64,000 nt of DNA from Comamonas sp. Its GTDB lineage: Bacteria > Pseudomonadota > Gammaproteobacteria > Burkholderiales > Burkholderiaceae_C. Positions 55,653-64,000 of this stretch are shown here, piece after piece. The translations under genes were made by a program, and so were the position numbers. The stretch lies in contig JAQVCA010000007.1 of assembly GCA_028690035.1 (NCBI GenBank), positions 71,126 through 135,125 on the forward strand, given 5' to 3'. The notes below the pieces were generated by a model. It ran no database searches and had not been told where the DNA came from. It saw only the letters and a list, made by a program, of their open reading frames with translations. How positions within the stretch are numbered: the first letter of the stretch is position 1; the number at the start of each line of letters is the position of its first letter.

Positions 55653-56594
55653 TTAGGCAGCGCTGTGCGCAGGCGGTACCCAGCCTTTGCCGAGGTGTTC
55701 CACCAGCAAACGCGATGTCACCGGCAGCGCCTCAAAGTCGCGCGCCACCAGGCTGAGCGTGCGCTGTGCCCAGGGGTCGGTCAGCGCCACGCTGCGCAGG
55801 CGGCCCACGCCGTGCATCAGCTCAAAGGCGCGGTGCGGGATCAGGCCCACGCCCAGGCCGTTGTCGATCATGCGGCACATGGCGTCCAGGCTGGTGACCT
55901 GAATGCGCTGGCGCAGGGCGCTGCCGCTGCGCGCGGCGGCACCGCGCATGGCCAGGCTGATGGAGCTGCCACCGTGCAGGCCGACCACGTCCCAGTCGAG
56001 CACCTCTTCAAAGGCGACGGCCACGCGCTCGGTGAGCGGGTGCGCTTCGGGGGCGACCAGCACCAGCCGGTCGGCGCGGTAGGGGCGCGTTTGCAGGCCG
56101 TTGGGGTTGGTCTGGCCCATGTGGCAGATGCCGATGTCGGCGGTGCCCTCGTGTACGGCCTGCAGCACATCGGCCGACAGATGTTCCTGCAGGTCGATCT
56201 TGATCTGGCTGTGCTCCTTGGCAAAGCTGCCCAGGTCTTCGGGCAGAAACTGCACGATGGCGGAAATGTTGGCGTGCATGCGCACATGGCCGCGCACGCC
56301 GTCGGAGTACTCGGACAGCTCGCCTTGCATGCGCTCCAGCCCATACAGCACGTTGCGCGCGTGGTGCAGCAGGCTCTCGCCCGCCGGGGTCAAGGTCACG
56401 CCCCGGCTGTGGCGGTAGAGCAGGGGGGTGTCCACGGCGGCTTCCAGGTCGGACAGACGCTTGCTCACGGCCGAGGCTGCGATGTACTCGCGCTCAGCCG
56501 CGCGGCCAATGCTGCCCAGCTCGCACACCGCCACAAACAGTTGCAGCGAGGTCAGATCGATGCGGCGGGCAAAGCTGCGTTCAGAATTCTTCAT
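55653..56594 (-). CDS. LysR-family transcriptional regulator
   Basis: A protein of 313 aa: N-terminal helix-turn-helix ([20 protein letters not shown], then [12 protein letters not shown]) and a C-terminal periplasmic-binding-protein-like effector domain. Its place directly before leuC suggests, but does not prove, control of leucine genes. The effector is unknown. It is divergent from the lipoprotein gene at 56805. Confidence 0.9.
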   Translation of the reverse strand: MKNSERSFARRIDLTSLQLFVAVCELGSIGRAAEREYIAASAVSKRLSDLEAAVDTPLLYRHSRGVTLTPAGESLLHHARNVLYGLERMQGELSEYSDGVRGHVRMHANISAIVQFLPEDLGSFAKEHSQIKIDLQEHLSADVLQAVHEGTADIGICHMGQTNPNGLQTRPYRADRLVLVAPEAHPLTERVAVAFEEVLDWDVVGLHGGSSISLAMRGAAARSGSALRQRIQVTSLDAMCRMIDNGLGVGLIPHRAFELMHGVGRLRSVALTDPWAQRTLSLVARDFEALPVTSRLLVEHLGKGWVPPAHSAA

Positions 56595-56804
56595 GGCAAG
56601 TCCTCTTGAATGACGAAGTATGGGCCTAAAAATTGCATAAAAACTATGCTGACATCGTTAAATTGGATGTCAGTCGGCGTTTTCTGGTAAATCAGCCATC
56701 GCCAATCATGCATGCATGTGCAGGCGCTGGCAGCGGCGCTTGCTAAAACCAGCGGCGGGTTTTCGTATGCTTGCCCTTTTCATGCACCAAGAGGAACGAC
56801 CGCC

Positions 56805-57233
56805 ATGGCCACCATCGCAACCGCCCCCGCACGCGCTTGGACGCGCAGAACCTGTCTGACCTGGGGCTTGGCCCTGGCCGCTCCCCTGGGATTGAGCGCC
56901 TGCCTGGGCGGCGGCCCCCAGGCCACGGTGGAGGGTTTTTATGCCGCCGTGGCCCAGGGCGACGTGGACCAGGCCATGACGTGGCTGGCGCTGGAGCAGG
57001 TCTCGGCCAACGAGATGATGCTGGTCAAGGGCAAGCTGCAGGTGGCGCTGGCGGTGTCCAAGGAAAAGATCGATGCCAATGGGGGGCTGGGCAGCATCAA
57101 GCTGCTGGAGCAAACCGAGCAAGGCGACAACCGCATGCGCGTGCAGGTGCAGGTGACATTCAAGAACGGCAAGACCGACACCGAATACATGGATCTGGTC
57201 AAGCAAAAAGACGGCTGGAAGATCAAGCTCTGA
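56805..57233 (+). CDS. DUF4878-like lipoprotein
   Basis: A protein of 142 aa. N-terminus with RRTCLTWGLALAAPLGLSAC: a twin-arginine-like start followed by a lipobox LSAC. The mature part has the NTF2-like look of DUF4878 (ATVEGFYAAVAQGDVDQAMTW, then a beta-rich half ending in KQKDGWKIKL). GAGGAA precedes the ATG at 56805; longer upstream frames are not supported. The stop overlaps the start of the next gene (TGATG). Confidence 0.78.
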   Translation: MATIATAPARAWTRRTCLTWGLALAAPLGLSACLGGGPQATVEGFYAAVAQGDVDQAMTWLALEQVSANEMMLVKGKLQVALAVSKEKIDANGGLGSIKLLEQTEQGDNRMRVQVQVTFKNGKTDTEYMDLVKQKDGWKIKL

Positions 57234-57853
57234 TGCCTTTGCACCGGCGCACGGCCCTTGCTGCGGTGGTGCTGGCGCCGTGGCTGGTGGGCGATGTTGC
57301 CAGCTTCAGTTCGCCCCCGCCGTCCTTGCCCGCAGGCACCCAGGCCGGCGATGTGATTTTTCGCCAGGGCACCGAGGCCGTCAGCCACATGGTGCGCGCG
57401 CTCGATCAGGGGGTGTACAGCCATGTGGGCCTGCTGGTGGGGCAACCCGGGGCGTGGCAGGTGGTGCATGCCACACCCGCCGAGCGCCCAGGCCAGCCCG
57501 ACGCCGTGGTGCTCGATAGCCTGGAGTTTTTTCTGGCCCCGCAGCGCGCACGCGCGTTTGCCGTCGATCGGGTCGATGCCCCTTCCGCGCAGGCGCGCCA
57601 GCAGGCGGTGGCCTGGGCGCTGGCCCAGGTGGGGCGCCCGTTTGCGCTGCAGGGCACGGACCACGCTGCCAGCACCGACGATGGCATCTACTGCACCACC
57701 CTGGTCTGGCAGGCCTGGCAGCGCAGTGGGTTGGATTGGCAGGTGGCCTTCATTCAGGTGCAGATGCCGCTGCTGGGCGGGCGCTATCTGCTGCCCAGCG
57801 CCCTGGCGCAATCGCCGCGCTTGCAGCGGCTGGAATGGGCCGAAGTGCGTTAA
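57233..57853 (+). CDS. YiiX-like permuted NlpC/P60 hydrolase
   Basis: A protein of 206 aa with a short secretion-type N-terminus (HRRTALAAVVLAPWLVG). The permuted papain-like core shows GDVIFRQG, the histidine in YSHVGLLVG and the cysteine in GIYCTTLVWQAW, in YiiX/YebB order (His before Cys). The family contains amidases or esterases acting on peptidoglycan or lipids. Translationally coupled to the lipoprotein gene, so the two may work together at the envelope. Confidence 0.8.
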   Translation: MPLHRRTALAAVVLAPWLVGDVASFSSPPPSLPAGTQAGDVIFRQGTEAVSHMVRALDQGVYSHVGLLVGQPGAWQVVHATPAERPGQPDAVVLDSLEFFLAPQRARAFAVDRVDAPSAQARQQAVAWALAQVGRPFALQGTDHAASTDDGIYCTTLVWQAWQRSGLDWQVAFIQVQMPLLGGRYLLPSALAQSPRLQRLEWAEVR

Positions 57854-57865
57854 GCACCAAAATAC

Positions 57866-57953
57866 ATAGCGCTTACCGCTTGTCTATAAGCATTTTTAGA
57901 TAGTTTTTATGCTGAAAATAACTGTGGATAAGCGGTAGCAGCTCCTTTTTTTT
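57866..57953. repeat. Nested-palindrome intergenic repeat, copy i
   Basis: Outer pairing TACCGCTT (57874-57881) with AAGCGGTA (57930-57937), plus AGC and GCT ends. Inner arms AGCAT and ATGCT enclose T- and A-rich sequence. Eight T residues follow the right arm, so on the plus strand it could terminate the lipoprotein/hydrolase transcript. Confidence 0.75.
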
Positions 57954-57978
57954 ATGTTGTATCGCAGTCCTGTGGACA

Positions 57979-58011
57979 TAAAAAAGCCGCCACGGCGCAG
58001 GCCGGGCGGCT
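57979..58011 (-). terminator. Rho-independent terminator after dnaJ
   Basis: Minus strand: AGCCGCC (complement of 58005-58011) and GGCGGCT (complement of 57985-57991) form a 7-bp stem with 13-base loop, followed by T-rich sequence. Confidence 0.82.
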
Positions 58012-58036
58012 GGGGGCAGCGGGTGGTAATGCCCGA

Positions 58037-59176
58037 TCAGCTGAAGAAGCGCTTGAGCTTGTCCGTCCAGCCTTCGCCGCTGGGGGAGTGCTTGGAGCCG
58101 CCTTTTTTCAGCGACTCTTCCAGCTCACGCAGCAGCTTGCGCTGGTATTCGGTGAGTTTGACCGGCGTTTCCACCACGATGTGGCAGTACAAATCGCCCG
58201 GGTAGCTGGCGCGCACGCCCTTGATGCCCTTGCCGCGCAGGCGGAACTGCTTGCCCGCTTGCGTGCCTTCGGGGATGTCGATGGCAGCCTTGCCCGCCAG
58301 GGTGGGCACTTCAATCTCACCGCCCAGCGCGGCGGTGATGAAGCTCACCGGCACCTGGCAGTGCAGATCGTCGCCATCGCGCTCAAAGATGTCGTGCGGC
58401 TTGATGCGGATTTCGATGTACAGGTCGCCCGGTGGGCCACCGTTGACGCCGGGCTCGCCATTGCCTGTGGAGCGAATGCGCATGCCGCTGTCGATGCCCG
58501 CAGGGATTTTGACTTCCAGCGTTTTGTGGCGCTTGACCTTGCCTTGGCCGTGGCAGCTGGTGCAGGGCTCGGGAATGATCTTGCCCGTGCCCCGGCAGTG
58601 CGGGCAGGTTTGCTGCACGCTGAAAAAGCCCTGGCGCATCTGCACCGAGCCCTGGCCACCGCAGGTGGTACAGGTCTTGGGCTGGGTGCCGGGTTTGGCG
58701 CCGCTGCCGTGGCAGGTGTCGCAGGTGTCCCAGCTGGGGATGCGGATCTCAGTGGCTTTGCCCTTGGAGGCTTCCTCCAGGGTGATCTCCATCGTGTACG
58801 ACAGATCGTTGCCCCGGTACATCTGGCGCCCGCCGCGAGCACCGCCGCCGCGTTGGCCGCCGAACATGTCGCCAAAGATGTCGCCAAACGCCTCGGCAAA
58901 GCCGCCAAAGCCCTCGGCACCGCCCGGCCCGCCACGCATGTTGGGATCCACCCCGGCGTGGCCGTACTGGTCGTAGGCCGCGCGCTTTTGGCTGTCCGAA
59001 AGCATCTCGTAGGCCTCTTTGACCTCCTTGAACTGCTCTTCGGCCTCCTTGGCCTTTTCACCCTGATTGCGGTCGGGGTGGTACTTCATGGCCAGCTTGC
59101 GGTAGGCCTTTTTGATTTCGTCGTCGGAGGCCGTCTTGCTGACCCCCAGCACTTCGTAATAGTCGCGTTTCGCCAT
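58037..59176 (-). CDS. dnaJ: Chaperone DnaJ
   Basis: A co-chaperone of 379 aa. J domain with HPD (KYHPDRNQG), Gly/Phe-rich segment, four CxxCxGxG zinc motifs ([32 protein letters not shown]) and the C-terminal substrate-binding domains. It stimulates DnaK ATP hydrolysis. The start is the ATG at 59176. Last gene of grpE–dnaK–dnaJ. Confidence 0.97.
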   Translation of the reverse strand: MAKRDYYEVLGVSKTASDDEIKKAYRKLAMKYHPDRNQGEKAKEAEEQFKEVKEAYEMLSDSQKRAAYDQYGHAGVDPNMRGGPGGAEGFGGFAEAFGDIFGDMFGGQRGGGARGGRQMYRGNDLSYTMEITLEEASKGKATEIRIPSWDTCDTCHGSGAKPGTQPKTCTTCGGQGSVQMRQGFFSVQQTCPHCRGTGKIIPEPCTSCHGQGKVKRHKTLEVKIPAGIDSGMRIRSTGNGEPGVNGGPPGDLYIEIRIKPHDIFERDGDDLHCQVPVSFITAALGGEIEVPTLAGKAAIDIPEGTQAGKQFRLRGKGIKGVRASYPGDLYCHIVVETPVKLTEYQRKLLRELEESLKKGGSKHSPSGEGWTDKLKRFFS

Positions 59177-59290
59177 AAGTGTGCAGCCCATAAAAATGAC
59201 AAACGCCGCGCCAGACCTTGGCCCGTGTGCAACAGGGCAAAGGGCCGCGCGGCGGACAGCGGTCAGGTCTGCCGCTGCATGGGAGAAAAA

Positions 59291-61237
59291 TTACTTCTTC
59301 ACTTCCTTGACTTCAGCGTCCACGATGTCGTCATCGTTGGCGCCTGCGGCCTGGCTGGCGCCTTGCTGCGCAGCGCCAGCGCTGGCACCAGCACCTGCGG
59401 CAGCAGCTTCCGCCTGGGCTTGGGCATAGACTTTTTCGCCCAGCTTCTGGCTGGCGGTCATCAGGGCCGTGGTCTTGGCTTCGATGGCGTCTTTGTCCTC
59501 GCCCTTCAGCGCTTCTTGCAGCTCTTTGATGGCGGATTCAATGGCTTCTTTCTCAGCCGCTTCCAGCTTGTCGCCATGCTCGCCCAGGCTCTTTTGCACG
59601 CTGTGTACAGCGGCTTCGCCTTGGTTGCGTGCTTGGATGATTTCCAGCTTTTTCTTGTCTTCGGCGGCGTTCAGTTCGGCGTCCTTGACCATTTGCTGGA
59701 TTTCTTCTTCCGACAAGCCCGAGTTGGCCTTGATGGTGATCTTGTTTTCTTTGCCGGTGCCCTTGTCCTTGGCGCTGACGTGCAGGATGCCGTTGGCGTC
59801 GATGTCGAAGGTCACCTCAATCTGGGGCACGCCACGGGGCGCGGCAGGGATGCCTTCCAGATTGAACTCACCCAGGGCCTTGTTGCCCGAGGCCATTTCG
59901 CGCTCGCCTTGGTACACCTTGATGGTCACGGCAGGCTGGTTGTCGTCGGCCGTCGAGAAGGTCTGCGCAAACTTGGTGGGGATGGTGGTGTTCTTGGTGA
60001 TCATCTTGGTCATGACACCACCCAGGGTTTCGATACCCAGGGACAGCGGGGTCACGTCCAGCAGCAGCACGTCGGAGCGGTCACCGGCCAGCACTTGGCC
60101 TTGCACCGCAGCGCCCACGGCCACGGCCTCGTCGGGGTTGACGTCCTTGCGCGGGTCGCGGCCAAAGAACTCCTTGACCTTGTCCTGCACCTTGGGCATG
60201 CGGCTCATACCACCGACCAAAATCACGTCTTGGATGTCGGACACGCTCAGACCGGCATCCTTGATGGCGGTGCGGCAGGGCGCAATGGTGCGCTCGATCA
60301 GGTCATCGACCAAGCTCTCCAGCTTGGCGCGCGTGAGCTTCAGGTTCAAGTGCTTGGGGCCCGACGCATCGGCCGTGATGTAGGGCAGGTTGATGTCGGT
60401 CTGGGTGGAGTTGGACAGCTCGATCTTGGCTTTTTCAGCGGCTTCCTTCAGGCGCTGCAGCGCCAGCACGTCCTTGGACAAGTCCACGCCCTGCTCTTTT
60501 TTGAACTCACCAATGATGTAGTCGATGATGCGCTGGTCGAAATCTTCACCACCCAAGAAGGTGTCGCCGTTGGTGGCCAGCACTTCAAATTGCTTTTCGC
60601 CATCCACATCGGCAATTTCGATGATGGAGACGTCAAACGTACCGCCACCCAAGTCGTACACGGCAATCTTGCGGTCGCCCTTGCCCACTTTGTCCAGGCC
60701 AAAGGCCAGGGCCGCAGCGGTGGGTTCGTTGATGATGCGCTTGACTTCCAGACCCGCGATGCGGCCAGCGTCCTTGGTGGCTTGGCGCTGTGCGTCGTTG
60801 AAGTAGGCGGGCACGGTGATCACGGCCTCGGTCACTTCTTCGCCCAGGAAGTCCTCGGCGGTCTTTTTCATCTTGCGCAGCACTTCAGCCGAAATTTGCG
60901 GAGGCGCCAGCTTCTGGCCGCGCACTTCCACCCAGGCGTCGCCGTTGTCGGCCTTGACGATTTGGAAGGGGGCCAGATCCAGGTCTTTCTGGACTTCTTT
61001 TTCATCGAACTTGCGACCGATCAGGCGCTTGGACGCGAAGATGGTGTTCTTGGGGTTGGTGACGGCCTGGCGTTTGGCCGATGCGCCGACCAGAATCTCC
61101 CCGTCTTCCAGGTAGGCAATGATCGAGGGCGTGGTGCGGGCACCTTCGCTGTTTTCGATCACGCGCGTGGTGTTGCCTTCCATGATGGCCACGCAGGAGT
61201 TGGTGGTGCCCAGGTCGATACCGATAATTTTTGCCAT
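59291..61237 (-). CDS. dnaK: Chaperone DnaK (Hsp70)
   Basis: An ATP-dependent chaperone of 648 aa: [19 protein letters not shown] at the N-terminus, [24 protein letters not shown], a substrate-binding domain and the acidic tail [14 protein letters not shown]. It has its own sigma-32-like promoter upstream in addition to the one before grpE. Confidence 0.98.
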   Translation of the reverse strand: MAKIIGIDLGTTNSCVAIMEGNTTRVIENSEGARTTPSIIAYLEDGEILVGASAKRQAVTNPKNTIFASKRLIGRKFDEKEVQKDLDLAPFQIVKADNGDAWVEVRGQKLAPPQISAEVLRKMKKTAEDFLGEEVTEAVITVPAYFNDAQRQATKDAGRIAGLEVKRIINEPTAAALAFGLDKVGKGDRKIAVYDLGGGTFDVSIIEIADVDGEKQFEVLATNGDTFLGGEDFDQRIIDYIIGEFKKEQGVDLSKDVLALQRLKEAAEKAKIELSNSTQTDINLPYITADASGPKHLNLKLTRAKLESLVDDLIERTIAPCRTAIKDAGLSVSDIQDVILVGGMSRMPKVQDKVKEFFGRDPRKDVNPDEAVAVGAAVQGQVLAGDRSDVLLLDVTPLSLGIETLGGVMTKMITKNTTIPTKFAQTFSTADDNQPAVTIKVYQGEREMASGNKALGEFNLEGIPAAPRGVPQIEVTFDIDANGILHVSAKDKGTGKENKITIKANSGLSEEEIQQMVKDAELNAAEDKKKLEIIQARNQGEAAVHSVQKSLGEHGDKLEAAEKEAIESAIKELQEALKGEDKDAIEAKTTALMTASQKLGEKVYAQAQAEAAAAGAGASAGAAQQGASQAAGANDDDIVDAEVKEVKK

Positions 61238-61281
61238 TTTTTGGGTGCTCCGAAAAAGGAATATGGGTTAAGTTGGCTTGT

Positions 61282-61309
61282 AACTAAGGTGCAACCCTGG
61301 GGTTTCAAG
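61282..61309 (-). promoter_or_regulatory. Sigma-32-like promoter of dnaK
   Basis: Minus strand: CTTGAAA (61309-61303), 13-base spacer, CCTTAGTT (61289-61282). The -35 element is exact; the -10 element matches CCCCATTT at five of eight bases. Confidence 0.5.
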
Positions 61310-61355
61310 CCATGCTTGCAATAAATCTGTGGGGTGGTTTTGTGGTGGGCTGGAC

Positions 61356-61907
61356 TTATTGCGGTGCAGCTACCGTGACCAAGGCTGGGCGCAGCACACG
61401 GTCAAAAATCAGGTAGCCTTTTTGCAGCACACCCACAATGGTGTTGGCCTCTTGCTGGGCAGGCACCACGCTGATGGCCTGGTGGTGGTGGGGGTCGAAT
61501 TTTTCCCCTGCAGCCGGGTTGATGACCACCACCTTGTTGCGCTCCAGCGCCTGCAGCAGCTGGCGCAGCGTGGCCTCGGAGCCTTCACGCAGTTGCTCGG
61601 CAGTGGCGTTTGGGAGCGCCAAAGCGGCATCCAGGCTGTCGCACACGGGCAGCAGACTTTCGGCGAAGCTTTCGATACCAAACTTGCGTGCTTTGCTGAC
61701 CTCGTCTTCTGCGCGGCGGCGCATGTTTTCTGCATCGGCCTTGGCGCGCAGAAACTGGTCGGCCAGATCGGCGTTTTTGGCCTTGAGATCGGCCAGTTCG
61801 GCCTGCAGACGCTGCACTTCATCGGCCATGTGGCCGGACATGGCGGCTTCCAGCTCTTCGGGGCTGGCATCGGCGGGGAGATTGTGAGCGGCTTGGTGGG
61901 CAGTCAT
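61356..61907 (-). CDS. grpE: Nucleotide exchange factor GrpE
   Basis: A protein of 183 aa: long N-terminal coiled coil ([20 protein letters not shown]), then [17 protein letters not shown], and the beta-wing with [17 protein letters not shown] and [11 protein letters not shown]. It releases ADP from DnaK. First of the grpE–dnaK–dnaJ cluster; no hrcA gene adjoins it. Confidence 0.96.
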   Translation of the reverse strand: MTAHQAAHNLPADASPEELEAAMSGHMADEVQRLQAELADLKAKNADLADQFLRAKADAENMRRRAEDEVSKARKFGIESFAESLLPVCDSLDAALALPNATAEQLREGSEATLRQLLQALERNKVVVINPAAGEKFDPHHHQAISVVPAQQEANTIVGVLQKGYLIFDRVLRPALVTVAAPQ

Positions 61908-61982
61908 GGGCGTGTGGTTTGAATGAAAAAGTGAAGGAATGGACTGCAGTGCGCAGTGCCATGCTGAAAAACGTAGCAGCGC

Positions 61983-62011
61983 AGCTGGGGACAGGGTGCC
62001 AGTTTTTCAAG
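61983..62011 (-). promoter_or_regulatory. Sigma-32-like promoter of grpE
   Basis: Minus strand: CTTGAAA (62011-62005), 14-base spacer, CCCCAGCT (61990-61983), close to the heat-shock consensus CTTGAAA–N11-16–CCCCATTT. It lies about 75 bp upstream of the grpE start. Confidence 0.72.
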
Positions 62012-62050
62012 GGTTGCCCTTTAGTCCAGCAACTTGGTGCAATAGCTTCT

Positions 62051-62056
62051 ATAATC
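62051..62056 (+). promoter_or_regulatory. -10 element of the rpsF–priB–rpsR–rplI promoter
   Basis: A perfect TATAAT about 70 bp upstream of rpsF. No convincing TTGACA-type -35 element is seen at 16-18 bp, so the -35 assignment stays open. Confidence 0.5.
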
Positions 62057-62124
62057 GCCGGTTTTGCCTTGCCCCACTGCTACTTTTTGGCGCAGCAGGG
62101 GGCTTTACCCACAAGGGAGTTTTC

Positions 62125-62490
62125 ATGCGTCATTACGAAATCATTTTGTTGATCCACCCGGATCAGAGCGAACAAGTTCCAGCCATGCTGGAGCGCTACA
62201 AGGGCATGATCACCCAAGGCGGTGGCAAAGTGCATCGCGAAGAAGATTGGGGCCGCCGCCAACTGGCTTACCTGATTAACAAGCTGGCCAAAGCCCACTA
62301 CGTGTGCCTGAACATTGAAGCCGATCAGACCATCATGCAAGAGCTGGAGCACGCCTTCAAGTTCAACGATGCCGTGTTGCGTCACCTGACTGTGCAGAAG
62401 AAGAAAGCCGACACGGCTCCTTCGGCCATGATGAAGACCGTCGAGCGCGAAGAAGCCCGCAAGGCTTCCCAAGCGGTTGAACAAGCTTAA
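62125..62490 (+). CDS. rpsF: 30S ribosomal protein S6
   Basis: A protein of 121 aa: [32 protein letters not shown] and the Lys/Glu-rich tail. AAGGGAG stands before the ATG. First of the rpsF–priB–rpsR–rplI ribosomal operon. Confidence 0.97.
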   Translation: MRHYEIILLIHPDQSEQVPAMLERYKGMITQGGGKVHREEDWGRRQLAYLINKLAKAHYVCLNIEADQTIMQELEHAFKFNDAVLRHLTVQKKKADTAPSAMMKTVEREEARKASQAVEQA

Positions 62491-62538
62491 GCGCTTTCAT
62501 CGCTTTTTCCTGAGCGTTTCCAATTCTTTGGTTCGGGA

Positions 62539-62862
62539 GTGGAAAACCAGCTGATTCTGAGTGCCTGCATTGCTGAGCTGCCCGCGCTGCGCTACACGCC
62601 AGCGGGTCTGCCAGCCCTAGATATGCGGTTGCAACACGAATCGGTGCAACACGAAGCAGGCAATCCGCGCACTGTGCAAGCCAGTCTCAAAGCCGTGGCT
62701 TTTGGCCCCTTGGCAGAAAAGCTTGCCCGGCAAGAGCCCGGCAGCTGCTGGCGGTTTGAAGGCTTTTTGGTCTCGCCGCGCAACAGCAAAAGCGTCGTGT
62801 TCCACATCCGAGAGATGCAACAAAATTCATTTTCAAAGAGGTCCAGCAATGGCCACGTTTAA
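62539..62862 (+). CDS. priB: Primosomal replication protein PriB
   Basis: A protein of 107 aa with a single OB-fold ([20 protein letters not shown], then [20 protein letters not shown]) acting in replication restart. Start GTG at 62539 (MENQL is the usual N-terminus). The 3' end overlaps rpsR by 14 bp in another frame. The rpsF–priB–rpsR order is typical. Confidence 0.93.
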   Translation: MENQLILSACIAELPALRYTPAGLPALDMRLQHESVQHEAGNPRTVQASLKAVAFGPLAEKLARQEPGSCWRFEGFLVSPRNSKSVVFHIREMQQNSFSKRSSNGHV

Positions 62863-63130
62863 AAAATTCAACAAAGACAAGCGCCCCAAGCGCAACACCC
62901 AGTCGCTCTTGTTCAAGCGCAAGCGCTTCTGCCGCTTCACCGTCGCTGGCGTCGAAGAAATCGACTACAAAGATGTGGACACCCTGCGCGATTTCATCGC
63001 TGAAAACGGCAAGATCATCCCCGCTCGCCTGACTGGTACGCGCGCTATTTACCAGCGCCAGCTGAACACCGCCATCAAGCGCGCCCGTGTTCTGGCTCTG
63101 CTGCCCTACACCGACCAGCACAAGATCTAA
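62849..63130 (+). CDS. rpsR: 30S ribosomal protein S18
   Basis: A basic protein of 93 aa: [37 protein letters not shown], then [15 protein letters not shown] and [15 protein letters not shown]. It starts inside the end of priB, with AAAGAGG as ribosome site. Confidence 0.97.
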   Translation: MATFKKFNKDKRPKRNTQSLLFKRKRFCRFTVAGVEEIDYKDVDTLRDFIAENGKIIPARLTGTRAIYQRQLNTAIKRARVLALLPYTDQHKI

Positions 63131-63142
63131 GGAGTCGCCCTC

Positions 63143-63595
63143 ATGCAAATCATCCTGCTCGAAAAAGTGCTGAACCTGGGTAACCTGGGCGACATCGTCA
63201 AGGTGAAAGACGGCTACGCACGCAACTTTCTGATCCCCACTGGCAAAGCACGCCGCGCCACCGAAGCCGCCAAGGCCGAGTTCGAAGCCAAGCGCGCCGA
63301 ACTGGAAAAGCAAGCCGCTGAAAAGCTGGCTGCTGCCCAAGCCGAAGGCGAAAAGCTGAGCGGTCACACCGTCAAGCTGTCGCAAAAAGCCGGTGTCGAT
63401 GGCCGCCTGTTTGGCTCCGTCACCAACGCCGACATCGCTGAAGCACTGACCAAAGCTGGCTTCACCGTGGCCAAAGCCCAAGTGCGTATGCCCAACGGCC
63501 CCATCAAGACCGTTTCGGCCACCACCGTGGACGTTGCTTTGCACACCGACGTGGTGATCGAAGTGAACGTGGAAGTGGCTGGCGAACAAGCCTAA
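63143..63595 (+). CDS. rplI: 50S ribosomal protein L9
   Basis: A protein of 150 aa: [20 protein letters not shown] and [16 protein letters not shown] (N-terminal rRNA-binding domain), a Lys/Glu/Ala-rich connecting helix, and a C-terminal domain. AAGGAG precedes the ATG. Last ribosomal gene before the terminator. Confidence 0.97.
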   Translation: MQIILLEKVLNLGNLGDIVKVKDGYARNFLIPTGKARRATEAAKAEFEAKRAELEKQAAEKLAAAQAEGEKLSGHTVKLSQKAGVDGRLFGSVTNADIAEALTKAGFTVAKAQVRMPNGPIKTVSATTVDVALHTDVVIEVNVEVAGEQA

Positions 63596-63633
63596 GCTGC
63601 CCGCAGCGCCAAGCGCCCTGTGCGCTTTGCCCC

Positions 63634-63657
63634 AAAAGCCACCGCAAGGTGGCTTTT
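63634..63657. terminator. Terminator hairpin after rplI
   Basis: AAAAGCCACC, GCAA loop, GGTGGCTTTT: a 10-bp perfect stem ending in T residues, able to work on either strand. Confidence 0.85.
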
Positions 63658-63763
63658 GTGTTTCTGGTGCCCCGATTGCCACGCTGCGCCCTGCGCTACG
63701 ATGCCCGTCTTTGGCTACTCAGCCACCCCTGACCCCGTTCGCCTGCCCCCCGAGAGTGCCCCC

Positions 63764-64000
63764 ATGGAACCTGTCATGCCGCCCCTGGAGCATCCGTTTG
63801 ATACCGATGCCTCCCACCTTGCCTCCTCCGATCCGTTGGGGGTGGCCGACGTGTTTGCTGGTGCCCTGCCAGAAGACCCCCAGCTGGCGCAGCTGCGCCT
63901 GCCGCAGTTTTCGATGGAGGCCGAATCCAGCGTGCTCGGTGGTCTGCTGCTGGACAACAACGCCTGGGATCGGGTGGGTGATTTGCTCAAAGAAGGCGAT
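63764..64000 (+). CDS. dnaB: Replicative DNA helicase DnaB (partial, N-terminus only)
   Basis: 79 codons to the window end. After a Pro/Asp-rich start comes QLRLPQFSMEAESSVLGGLL, then DNNAWDRVGDLLKEGD, the hallmark of the DnaB N-terminal domain. The ATPase domain is outside the window. An in-frame ATG at 63701 would add 21 residues; the later ATG is preferred because known DnaB N-termini of this group are short. The position after rplI is the usual one. Confidence 0.9.
   Translation, partial: MEPVMPPLEHPFDTDASHLASSDPLGVADVFAGALPEDPQLAQLRLPQFSMEAESSVLGGLLLDNNAWDRVGDLLKEGD

Noticed and set aside
56640-56700. LysR operator or divergent promoter between the regulator and the lipoprotein gene
   Set aside because: AT-rich with some short inverted repeats, but no T-N11-A site convincing enough to mark.
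58088-61324. Very long open frame (over 1000 codons) on the plus strand
   Set aside because: It runs antisense to dnaJ and dnaK, is Val/Leu/His/Gly-rich without any motif, and spans two real genes; it is a GC-rich shadow.
63676-63702. TTGCCA and TACGAT as a dnaB promoter
   Set aside because: Spacing is only 15 bases and both hexamers are weak; not reported as a feature.

Overview
The window is about 64 kb of GC-rich, gene-dense chromosome. It most probably comes from a betaproteobacterium of the Comamonadaceae (Burkholderiales). The pointers are the gene order leuC–entericidin–leuD–leuB / asd–fimV–truA–trpF–trpB–trpA–accD, the order degQ–lepA–lepB–DUF4845–rnc–era–recO–pdxJ–acpS, a PriB gene between rpsF and rpsR, and the protein sequences themselves. 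The genus cannot be fixed from the sequence alone. No rRNA, tRNA, CRISPR array or prophage was seen.

Layout. 1–7.2 kb (minus strand): rnm–yciO–site-2 protease–trpS, then a response regulator / FecR-LysM / CHASE2 sensory trio that leaves the window at base 1. 7.3–11 kb: two tandem chemoreceptors. 11–13.7 kb (minus): rpfE-like and recJ. 13.8–27.3 kb (plus): lolC–lolD, tatD, a DegQ/MucD protease behind a sigma-E-like promoter, then lepA–lepB–DUF4845–rnc–era–recO–[IscB element]–pdxJ–acpS. 27.3–31.9 kb (minus): a five-gene membrane/flavin reductase operon (PepSY–DUF2271–DUF4198–ApbE–flavoreductase) behind a good Fur-box match. 32–37 kb (plus): nagZ, a phosphofructokinase with mixed signatures, and patZ. 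37–41.9 kb: small MscS channel, lysS, yggT, psd, accD. 42–55.6 kb (minus): trp, truA, fimV, asd, a third chemoreceptor, and leuB–leuD–entericidin–leuC with a LysR gene upstream. 56.8–57.9 kb: a lipoprotein / YiiX-like hydrolase pair. 58–61.9 kb (minus): grpE–dnaK–dnaJ with two sigma-32-like promoters. 62.1–64 kb: rpsF–priB–rpsR–rplI and the start of dnaB.

The most interesting locus is 24.27–26.04 kb. An intact IscB gene (PLMP, split RuvC, arginine-rich bridge helix, HNH, C-terminal RNA/TAM-contacting region, all four catalytic residues present) is preceded by about 310 nt of stacked stem-loops with the layout of an omega-RNA. The element sits exactly between recO and pdxJ, has no TnpA, supplies recO with a new stop codon, and ends so that the iscB stop overlaps the pdxJ start. 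By family knowledge, the guide would be copied from the 3' end of recO.

A second signal is a dispersed repeat of about 90 bp built as a nested palindrome. At least eight intergenic copies occur, with paired base changes that keep the stems, and one degenerate copy appears to have become coding sequence at the start of era. All calls are from reading the sequence; no database search was possible.
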